This document shows, in pieces, positions 18,051 to 26,308 of a stretch of 26,308 nt of DNA. A model generated the notes under the pieces. That model did not search any database, was not told the origin of the DNA, and worked only from the letters and a program-made list of their open reading frames with translations. The stretch is taken from positions 1,336-27,643 of the forward strand of contig NSJX01000145.1 in assembly GCA_002286715.1 (NCBI GenBank). The letters are read 5' to 3'. Made by a program: the position numbers and the translations under genes. This DNA is from Dentipellis sp. KUC8613 (Eukaryota > Basidiomycota > Agaricomycetes > Russulales > Hericiaceae). Numbering within the stretch: position 1 is the first letter of the stretch; each line of letters starts with the position of its first letter.

Positions 18051-18774
18051 CCGCTTGTGTACAGCTAATCCACTCTGCACGATGTATTCTATTCCTTTTT
18101 TTTTTTCTCGCTCTCTCGTGTAGAGACGTCGTGAGATCGTAAGACGTTTCGGAAGGTATGTGGCGATAAGTGGGTGGCCGCCAGTGCATCAAGACGCCCT
18201 AAGACGACTCCACAGCGAACGCGTGGCCTTTGCCATCCATTCGTTCCTGTCAAGATGGGCCTCGTTGCATTGCCAGTGGAGCTCGGTACCGCGACCTGCG
18301 CGATCGCACCAGCGACTGGGTCTCCGTCCCTGGGGGTTCCCTGGCATCGCTCCGTGGTGATCATGCGATCGGTAAGTATGGTGCCTGCAGTGCCACAACA
18401 CCAAGAAAGAATGGAGCTTGGAGTTTGGAGTTTGGCTTTGTGGGTGTTGACCGAGTCATGTCGCGATAGCGACAGTTCCTTCTAAGTCGCCAGATGCTGT
18501 CCTAAGCATGTTCGTCCGTAGGCGACTTCAAAATTTTTGAAGGAAGTCGGGACGTTCAGGCAGTGGTGGTTCTCGACTCGACATACTACGGGTGTGGAGA
18601 AATGGCACAGACTCGAATTACTTGTTCGTTCATACAGGTACTACATATATACAAAGGCTAAGCGTAGCCAAAATCATGGACGGACTGCGCTGGAAACCTC
18701 CACATGATATATATATAAGTATACGGTATAAAAAATCCTCGTCAAAGTTCGACCGTCAGCAGCGTCGATATCAT
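18051..18774. other. Convergent intergenic region between RPN6 and the Thr-Asp-Pro repeat gene
   Basis: No gene seen. It holds both 3' regions. A run of ten or more T occurs near 18097-18107. Two small inverted repeats built from the same core lie close together: TGTCGC/GCGACA (18459-18464 with 18469-18474) and AAGTCGCC/GGCGACTT (18484-18491 with 18521-18528). Confidence 0.6.
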
Positions 18775-20556
18775 CTAGTCGAGCCGGTTGAGCGCGAGGT
18801 TGCGGCGGTACATCCGCTGGAACCTCTTCGCGGGCCTGTCGGGAGCATCATCGTTAGCACAAAGGTCATCGACGTGTGGATGATGAGAGCGGGACTTACA
18901 CTGCGCCGCCACCGAGGACCTCAGTAGGGATAGTGGGGATGGGGACCGTCTCCGAAGGGCCCGCCGCGCTCGTCACCACGTCGGGGAGGCCACTGTTCGT
19001 CTCGCCAGGCGCCGCTGCAGCGGTCGTGGTCGTGACGGGGTCGCCGCCGGCAGGGCCGTTCGGGTCGGTAGGGTCGGTGGGATCCTCAGGGTCAGTGGGG
19101 TCGGTGGGATCCGTGGGGTCAGTAGGATCCGTAGGGTCGGTCGGGTCGGTAGGATCCGTGGGGTCAGTCGGGTCGGTGGGATCCGTAGGATCAGTGGGGT
19201 CAGTGGGATCCGTAGGGTCGGTGGGGTCGGTGGGATCAGTGGGATCCGTAGGATCGGTCGGGTCCGTAGGATCCGTGGGGTCAGTGGGATCCGTAGGGTC
19301 AGTGGGATCGGTCGGGTCGGTCGGGTCCGTAGGATCAGTGGGGTCGGTAGGGTCGGTAGGGTCAGTCGGATCCGTGGGGTTGGCAGGGTCCGCAGTCTCC
19401 GTCACCGTCGCCGTGCCACCAGGGAACCCAATCGAGATGGGCGGGAGCCCAATGCTGATCGGAGGAGGCGTGAAGCCGGGGCCGCCAGCCGTGTCGGTCG
19501 TCGTCGCGGTGTCGGTGTCAGTGTCGGTGTCGGTGGGGTCGCCGCCATCGACACTGCTCAACGAGGGCGCAGCGCTGCTCTGCGGCGCGGCGCTCGTGAT
19601 AGCCGGCTTCGAAGTGACCGGGTCGATGCTCGACGGGGCCTTCGAAGTGGCCGGCTCGCTGGTCACGGCCGGCTTGGACGTGACAGCAGCGCTTGAGGTG
19701 GCAGCGGCCTTCGAGGTGGGCGCGGCCTCCGACGTGGGGGCAGAAGAAGTAGCGGCGGCCTTCGAGGTCTCGGCAGGCTTCGAGGTCGCGGCGGCCTTGG
19801 AAGTCTCAACAGGCTTCGAGGTTGCGGCGGCCTTGGAAGTCTCGACGGGCTTCGAGGTCACGGCAGCCTTCGAGGTAGGCGCGGCTGACGACGTCGGCGC
19901 GGCCTTAGAAGTAGGAGCCGCCTTGGAAGTGGGCGCGGCCTTAGAAGTCGGGGGCGCCGGCTTAGACGTAGGCGGGGCAGCCTTAGATGTCGGAGGTGCC
20001 GGCTTGGACGTGGGCGGCGGAGCTGCCTTGGACGTGGGCGGAGCCGCAGAAGTCTTGGGCGGCGTAGTCTTGGGCGGCGTGGTCTTGGGCGCTTTGGGCG
20101 TCTTGGGCGCCTTCGGGGTCTTGGGCGCCTTAGGGATCTTCGGAATCTTCGGAATCTTGAGGAATTCGTTGCCCTGCGTCGCTCTGGATAGCAGTTCATC
20201 AGGTTCAGCGGCTCGAATGGAGGGAGAGGGCGGTCACTAACCCTTGACCGGCAGCGGCGGTATCGTCGCGCGCAAGCAGGACCGTGTCCCTCAGACTGCT
20301 CAGGCGACGGGCAAGTGCAGCGCCATTGCTGCATAGAGGGTCGACGTCAGACTCCAGAAACAACACGAGAGATGGCTGGCTGAGACGTACTGGGATCGCT
20401 CGACGACTTCCATGTCCCTTTCAGAGCTGTGAAAATTTTATATTGTTAGCGCGCAGCAGGCGTCAGCAGATTATAGACGCACATGACGGGCCCAGCGAAA
20501 GCAGGGGCACCGGACGCGACAACGGCAAGAGCAACGACAGCGGCGTAGGAGCGCAT
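18775..20556 (-). CDS. Secreted low-complexity protein with PK, TSK and Thr-Asp-Pro repeats
   Basis: Five exons on the minus strand (20483-20556, 20391-20426, 20242-20328, 18900-20183, 18775-18835) give 513 residues. MRSYAAVVALAVVASGAPAFA is a clear signal peptide with likely cleavage before GPV. A short region with a dibasic LARRL follows. Then come PK(A/T)P repeats (about 74-105), TSK(A/P) repeats rich in Ser/Thr (about 105-255), a TD run, and about 35 Thr-Asp-Pro units (about 333-442). A Thr/Ala/Pro-rich linker leads into a basic tail (AKRFQRMYRRNLALNRLD). There is no GPI-like hydrophobic C-terminus. Dense Ser/Thr predicts O-mannosylation, and the protein is probably a cell-wall or extracellular-matrix mannoprotein. 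No enzyme domain is seen. All four introns (56-64 bp) keep phase. A TATATATA lies about 150 bp upstream of the ATG. Family not recognised. Confidence 0.85.
19059..19379 (-). repeat. 9-bp coding minisatellite (Thr-Asp-Pro array)
   Basis: About 35 tandem 9-bp units, each coding Thr-Asp-Pro on the minus strand. Third-position bases vary freely between units (ACC/ACT/ACG, GAC/GAT, CCC/CCT/CCG) while the amino acids are almost invariant; one unit carries Glu-Asp-Pro. On the plus strand the same DNA reads as an artificial Gly-Ser-Val repeat. Confidence 0.95.
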
Positions 20557-22601
20557 CGTGAAGAATAGATGATAGATATGCGACGTAAAACGAAGAGGAT
20601 GTGTGGTGTGCAAAGAATGGGAGGTACGCAGTACCTAGAATGAACGAAGTAAGTGAATGCGAGGGAGAGCACCAGGCTGGAGAATCCTGGCCGTCTCAGC
20701 CAAGGTATATATAGAGGAGACAGCGCTGGTAGATGAACCATTGCTGCCCATCCGCAGGAACACCCTGAAACTGATAGTCGCTGGTTCGGCCGTTGCAAAC
20801 ATACGACTGTACCTACCCATTGAATCCGCCGCCGTACGGGGGCACGATGTGTCTAGACCGCCACGGCATCCTGTCTCCACAAGTCATACGGTGTTTGGGA
20901 GTCTCCATGATGCAAGGGTGGATTGTTCACTTCAAAGCGCCTGTAATATCGACCGGAGATCAATCAGAGCACTGGTGTATTGTAGAGAGATCAAGGAAGC
21001 TGTCAAACTCCGTCAGTTCACAGTATAACAGCCACAAGGGGCGTAGTGTGTGGCAAAGGATACATACCAATGATAGGTCGAATGCTGGAAACCGGGGTAC
21101 ATTACGAGCTAGACGCTCAGCAGAGGATCAATCAAGGAACTATTATGGACAGCTGCCGCCGAGTTTGTATGTGACATCCGCATTCATGGAGTACGCGAAG
21201 TGTGGCCCTTGCTTCTCCAGTCACCCAGACGACCCGTTGCAGGGCGACTGTTGTCGATGCTTGTGGTCAACGACGACCGAGGTAGATGGACATTTAGAAA
21301 ATAGGCCAGTCCTAAGAATACGCGTCGATTCCCACAGTCGTGGAAGTGAGATAGTTGATTAACGAGCGGCTATGGGCACCTAAGATTTTCTTGGGTCTTA
21401 CCGATGCATTTGGGTGGTAGCGCTTGTATCGGAGCGTTGAAACCACCTTGTCACGTCATTCCATGGGCGCGAAGGCGACAATCTGTGGCAGTTCTAGTGG
21501 AGTTGTAGTGAAGATCCCTCCTTGGATCACAGATGCCTACAATAATGACAGACACGCTGGCCGATCAGTGGTATATGGGAGGCAGACAAGTTCATGTGGT
21601 CGCACAGGTATGGGAGTTGGCCGTCCCCGAGGAATCAGTTGGAAGTCTTTCACAAGTCACGGCTTTCTCTCATCGCCGTTGACTTTCTGCATGCTTCACA
21701 GCTATGTATTCTACAATCAAAGAGTTCTCTGAGGGGTATCGAAGAAACTCACATAGACTTGAGTTAAGTAGGCATGGCGTCATCGTATAGCATCGCACGC
21801 CCCGTAGGGAGGACACGGCAAAACGGCACCTATATCATATGATCCCCCGTGACCGTCGTGAAGGACGAGTGGAGTATGCGTGGAGAATGTTGAAATGGGT
21901 ACTCGAAAGGTGCGGTCGTCTCTCACAATCCTATGCGAAGCACGATAGACCGCTGGGGGAAGCTCATATTCAGCGACGCGGAAAACATCATTTCAATCAA
22001 TGGAAAATACGAACCACTATCAAGCCTCTACTGAGGTGCGAAAGCATAACGAACAGTGCATTTCAGGGTTGAAATTCGCGCAAAATCATAACTTGAAGTG
22101 AGACGTGGTGTAAGATGCGTACTGACCGGAAAGACCGGGTGGTGATAATCAATGGCGGATGGTCAGGGGGCTCGCAGGAGGACACAAGAAGCGCTCCCGG
22201 TGATGTGTGGGCGTAAATACGAAACAGGGCCACCGACATGAGTATCGACGGTGAGGTGCCACCAGTACAAATAGGCGCCGGGGTGCCGCAGCGGGCCGCC
22301 GTAAGGTCGTCAACACGACTCGACACAACGCAAACTCGAGCTTGCACGTTGACAACCTCTCTCTAGCTAGGCTTACAGAAACGCGAAATCCCAAAGGCTG
22401 GGCGGAGCATCGTGTGAGAGATCCTACGCGTATCTCCAACGTTCTCAGAAGAAAGCGATTAACGCGACAATTTCCTACTTCGGTGAGACGTGTGCCATCT
22501 GCCCGGACAAACTGTCGTCAAAGTCGCATCCTTCACTGGAGGCTATCATTCCGGCCCTCCGGGGACAGCGAGCAATAACACCAGCGGTTTCTAGAGAGAC
22601 C
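20557..22601. other. 2-kb intergenic region
   Basis: Divergent promoters of the repeat-protein gene (TATA at 20705-20712, read on the minus strand) and the F-box gene. The longest frame (20793-21362, plus, 189 codons) has no recognisable domain, no good splice partners and unbiased codon use. GC is lower than in flanking exons. Nothing else could be supported. Confidence 0.55.
20705..20712 (-). promoter_or_regulatory. TATA box of the Thr-Asp-Pro repeat gene
   Basis: A symmetrical TATATATA lies about 150 bp upstream of the minus-strand ATG at 20556. The distance implies a 5' leader of roughly 110-120 nt. Confidence 0.5.
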
Positions 22602-24392
22602 ATGAGTAACATGAAGACTGGGAATGACCTGTCCATGTGAGTACACCGCCGTCCTTATGCCAGTTCCAGTTGAAACTGATCGCCCGCAGGTTCGAAAAGC
22701 TCCCCGACGAATTCCTCTCCCTCGTCATCCAGACTCTGGTATCTGAAGAACCCGATGGCAGCAGCATGAAGCAATTGAGTTTGACGTCTAGGCGCTTACG
22801 CTCTCGATGTCTGCCGGCACTGTTTCAGCAGGTCAGTGTTGATTGCGCACACCATCAAACATCGGTTCCTCCACCTGCGTCATGGCCCTTCGTTAGGTGT
22901 GTACAGGGTCATCAGAATCCATCACTTATTGCGGTGTCCTTATGGGATCATGTTATAGAACGTTGGTTTTATTTGGTTCCTTCACGACGTACTCAGGTTT
23001 CCATATGGGCAACTTTTTAGGAACCCTCCTCCATCTCGTCATGTTGCGCAAGATATGCTTCAGAAACCTGAAGGGTGGTGTTTGTTGGCTGCATCTGGAG
23101 CAATTGTGCAATACACCAGCCTTTCGTGTCTTGGAGATCATGGAGTCCTCGGCCTTCCGTCGTTCAGATTTCTGGTTCCCTCCCGATACGTGTCACACCA
23201 AATTTCCCTTAACAGGTTTTATTTACACGATACAGGACCCGTATGTCTCGGATTGGAACGAAAACAGGCGTCCGGCTCTCCCCAGGCGCTGTTACATGGC
23301 GCCATTATTCTTAGCACTGCACCAACGCCTCGAAGTTCTCCATCTCCCCTCAGCCATGGCACCACTTGAACAGATGGCATCACTAGACTGGCCTTCTTTA
23401 CGCGAACTGAAGCTGTATGATGAGCATTGTGAAGCCGATCCGAATATTTTTGCACGCTTGTGCTCGAGAATGCCACGTCTTCGCATCCTGGACCTTCGTT
23501 TCTTCCACACTGGCCCGTCGACTCAGACTCTTATCTGGGCTCCAGATCCATCTCTGACGGCGCCTCTCAGCAACATAGAAACGGTGTACCTTCCATATCC
23601 CGATCCAAAAGACGCGCTGTATGCACACCTCCCGTCTACCTTGCGGAAGCTACACCTTGTTGACTGCCCGCGTTACTACCGTTTCAACGTCAAGCTCACG
23701 GAAACAATTGATGGCTTCACCAAACCTTATCTCGTTACTGCAAGCGATCTTCTCGGCATATTTGACGAGATGCCTGGTCCGTTCACTGCCCTGGAGCAAT
23801 TGGAGGTCGCTTTCAAGGCCGACGCCAACGAGCGCTTGCTTTCTCGCCACATTGTGACCACTTTCCCCAACCTTCGCTTTCTTCAACTCCATCGGTATCG
23901 CTCGGAGGGAGAGTCCGAGTCTGACAACGAGACTGCAGTGGTATACCTTGTCGCTCGACTTTCTAGACGCATCTCATCGACAAATTGTGCTCTTTGTTAG
24001 GAATCCATCGGACATGATATTTCTGATCTACTCCACCTTCGCCATCTCAGATTGTACATTAATCTTCCTAAGGACGACTTCAGATATCCTGTCTCCGAGG
24101 AAGGCAGTTGCGATACTAGAGTCGCGAGCAGTGAAGAGCTGACGGACTTGTTTTATGGATACGCCATGACCATCGCGCAGAACTGTGGCCCTGCTCTACA
24201 CACCATCGATTTCCTGAGCACTTGGATTTATCGGCGCCAGGTTTGGACCAGGTGGTTCATCAGCAGAGGCGGCAAAGGACACATAGTGGTTGAGCGCTGC
24301 CGAGATGAGTCTGGGGATTTCTTCCTCCCGTCCGTATGCTATCTATCGGATCCTTCCTAACATCGCTGACTCAATCTTTCGTGCAGAGATAA
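22602..24392 (+). CDS. F-box domain protein
   Basis: Proposed exons are 22602-22636, 22690-22896, 22959-23940, 24001-24333 and 24387-24392, giving 520 residues. Exon 2 carries an F-box-like motif at about residues 13-60 (FEKLPDEFLSLVIQTL, then MKQLSLTSRRLRSRCLPALF). After a join restoring SWPFVRTLVLFGSF come irregular leucine-rich stretches (LEQLCNTPAFRVLEIM, WPSLRELKLYDEH, PRLRILDLRFFH, LPSTLRKLHLVDCP, FTALEQLEVAF, FPNLRFLQLHR, LLHLRHLRLYINLP). F-box proteins bind Skp1 by the F-box and use the C-terminal part to select targets for SCF ubiquitination, or act outside SCF. Basidiomycetes carry many lineage-specific copies; the target is unknown. The last intron (24334-24386; GTATGC donor, CTGAC branch site, GTGCAG acceptor) leaves a one-residue final exon. 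If it is retained, the stop is at 24358-24360 and the protein has 527 residues. Confidence 0.85.
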
Positions 24393-26040
24393 TAATCCCT
24401 GATGCTGCAGCTTGGGCTAGACACTCGAATACTCAAAACCCGCGCTTTAGCCAGAGATCTGATAAGAACCCGTTGTGCTTTAGGATTTCTATACGATGAA
24501 GTCGCGCCTCAGGGGGATATGCTGCTCGAATGTGTCAACAGGCGTTGCCCTAACAAAGCGCAAAGCGCGATATCACGGGTCACCATGGTAATTCTAGACA
24601 GATGGCGTGCTGACCTGTACACGTGTCCGTCAGATATCACGCTTCGCTGGCCATGTTGTGCCTTGAGGCGCACGTCCATGTGTCGGGATCAAGATAGGTG
24701 AAGCTTTAAAGCTCCAGCAAGCACAGATTGCAAGTGATAAGTTCGAGGCAGATGTTGCATATACACGCCAGATTCCAGGAGACGCATAGATCGGCCGAAG
24801 GTCAGAAGCAAGCCTTGCCATCTTCTTAGGGTAAGTCAATATCGCCTTCGAACGCTATCCAATGTGCGGATCGCCGCGCAATCTGCGCGAGCGCGCCTGT
24901 GGAACCATGCGCCTCATTAATATGGCTTCCCTATCTCCTACGTCGGGTGTCTTGGGTACCCGCGTCTGGCTCGTACTGACTAGAAGCGTGCACTCTTCCT
25001 GTGGACGGCTCCTGGGGTGCGGAAGGGCTGATAAACTCGACCCGCCGGCGATCAACACGACAGAATGGTGCGTGTTCATATCGTTGAGAGCACGACACCA
25101 GAGCATTTACCAGCCAGCATGGCAGTGTCGTCTTGGCATTGAGACTTTCGTCGCGGAAGAAGCGTGGGCGTATGTATGTACACAGTGCGGGGCTGGGCAT
25201 GCAAGGAACTATGCTGTAACCGACACTGCACGGTAGTTGCAGGCTATACCTGGGCAGTGCTGTCATCGCATCGAATCTTCGTTAAACACTGCAATCAGCA
25301 GTCTTCGGCTTCCATCGAAGATTGGAAGTATTCCAGCCCGGTCATCGACCCGGATCTACCGCGCTTTGCTGCCCAGAAAACCGCCCAAAGTCGAGTGTTC
25401 GACGGCCGTCGGCGTAAGACCTTCTTTCGCCTCGTGGATCACACGCGGGCTGCGAGGCACCCAGGGCGCAGGAAGCCAGCCATGATTTATGAGAAGCGCC
25501 GATTTGGGGTATTTTGTTCGCTTTTGACCGCGGACGCTCTTCTGTCTTGACGTCCTGGGAACGTCCAGGGCACAACGTCGAGTGCGATCTGCATCCATCA
25601 CTGACGCTTTCCTCGCTCGCTGACAATAACGATCGTCGGTCGCTATATTACTCTATCCAATCTCCAGATCCTACTACACAAAAGCAGGCAATTCAGACTG
25701 GGAGACCCGGCACTGGCGGAAATGCGTCTGACGTACCCACTTAGACTAGAACCACGCCTACGACCAACGTCAGCGCATGCCGGACATGCACATCAGAGTC
25801 ACCCCGGACTCCAACATGGGCGAACACGCGACGCCTCTGTACACCTCGTTTTGTCCGTCAGGAGACAAATCTAGAAGCGCCTTCCAAGCCGGCGGGCCAG
25901 CATATCTGAATGTGGAAAGCTTAGTTTGAATATCAGTCCCTTGTATTTAAACCGTACCCCCCATGCGCTTGACGCAGCATCGTTTTTGTCACTCGCACTG
26001 CACTCCCCCATCCTCCCAGACGTCCTCCATCGTGTGAACG
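24393..26040. other. 1.6-kb intergenic region
   Basis: No gene could be supported. Frames at 24862-25236 and 25164-25550 are under 130 codons, have no domain signature and lie in DNA with unbiased codon use. The right end holds a TATA-like TATTTAAA (25944-25951) and a C/T-rich leader before the next ATG. Confidence 0.55.
25944..25951 (+). promoter_or_regulatory. TATA-like box of the right-edge gene
   Basis: TATTTAAA lies 97 bp upstream of the ATG at 26041, and a pyrimidine-rich stretch (about 25998-26031) follows, as expected for a fungal transcription start region. Confidence 0.5.
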
Positions 26041-26308
26041 ATGTCTTATTATCACCACCAAACCGTCTCATTTCGTCTGGATGACGACACGCTGCTGTAT
26101 GAGGTAGGCAGCCCTCACGGCTCGTTGCTCTCATCGCGAGCGCAAGCTAACATCCTATGAAGTCGTACGACGCTGCAAGGCAAGACATGACTGCCTCAAC
26201 GTTTGGGCAGCTCCAGGTAACGCGCGTTGGTTCACTGATCATAATCTGTACACCTGACGCGGTATACGCCACACCAGTATTCCATCCCACCGCCCAATCT
26301 CGCCGCGC
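26041..26308 (+). CDS. 5' end of an unrecognised gene, cut by the window edge
   Basis: Three short exons can be read: 26041-26103 (MSYYHHQTVSFRLDDDTLLYE), 26163-26216 (SYDAARQDMTASTFGQLQ) and 26278 onward (YSIPPPNLAA), separated by 59- and 61-bp introns with good donors (GTAGGC, GTAACG) and acceptors (GAAG, CCAG). All joins are phase 0. The start is supported by a TATA-like box and a pyrimidine-rich leader. There is no signal peptide. I do not recognise the family; too little is present to assign a function. Confidence 0.6.

Noticed and set aside
18876..20240. 454-codon plus-strand frame rich in Gly-Ser-Val and Val-Gly-Ala repeats
   Set aside because: It is the antisense of the Thr-Asp-Pro repeat gene. 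The minus-strand model has a signal peptide, four well-formed introns and a proper end, while this frame exists only because the 9-bp repeat and GC content remove stops.
20793..21362. 189-codon plus-strand frame in the 2-kb intergenic region
   Set aside because: No recognisable motif, no codon bias, no partner exons, and composition equal to the flanking non-coding DNA.

Overview
The window looks like nuclear DNA from a filamentous basidiomycete, most likely an Agaricomycete. The genes are split by many 49-70 bp GT-AG introns, coding DNA is GC-rich with C/G-ending codons, and the SKN7-type regulator has the domain order known from fungi. There are no operons, ribosome binding sites, CRISPR arrays or recognisable transposons. 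All exon models were built by hand from splice signals, reading-frame continuity and family resemblance, without transcript data.

Layout, left to right. A small heat shock protein gene (763-1342, +) lies downstream of a perfect three-box heat shock element. A tRNA-Val(AAC) gene (1606-1679, -) is head-to-head with RPN7, a 26S proteasome lid subunit (1835-3217, +). Three tandem paralogues of an NAD(P)-binding Rossmann protein follow (3956-4919, 6429-7374, 7870-8823, all +). They share intron positions, a 192-nt middle exon and promoter motifs. The third copy has diverged. About 3.5 kb without a confident gene comes next (8824-12323), holding a TGAAC motif cluster, a short tandem repeat and a coding-like island.

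SKN7 (12324-15507, +) encodes an HSF-type DNA-binding domain, a coiled coil and a phosphoreceiver domain. RPN6, a second proteasome lid subunit (16208-18050, +), follows. Convergent to it is a secreted, low-complexity protein with roughly 35 Thr-Asp-Pro repeats (18775-20556, -). After 2 kb without a recognisable gene come an F-box protein gene (22602-24392, +) and the first exons of an unrecognised gene cut by the window edge (26041-26308, +).

Four of the genes fit a protein-quality and stress theme: the chaperone Hsp20, proteasome lid subunits Rpn7 and Rpn6, and Skn7, the fungal oxidative and osmotic stress regulator. The F-box protein would act upstream of the proteasome. Whether this grouping means co-regulation or chance cannot be settled from one window. 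The best leads are the promoter motif shared by the three paralogues, the degenerating third paralogue, the splice architecture of SKN7 (a GC-AG intron inside the DNA-binding domain and a junction exactly at the phospho-acceptor Asp), and the Thr-Asp-Pro array.
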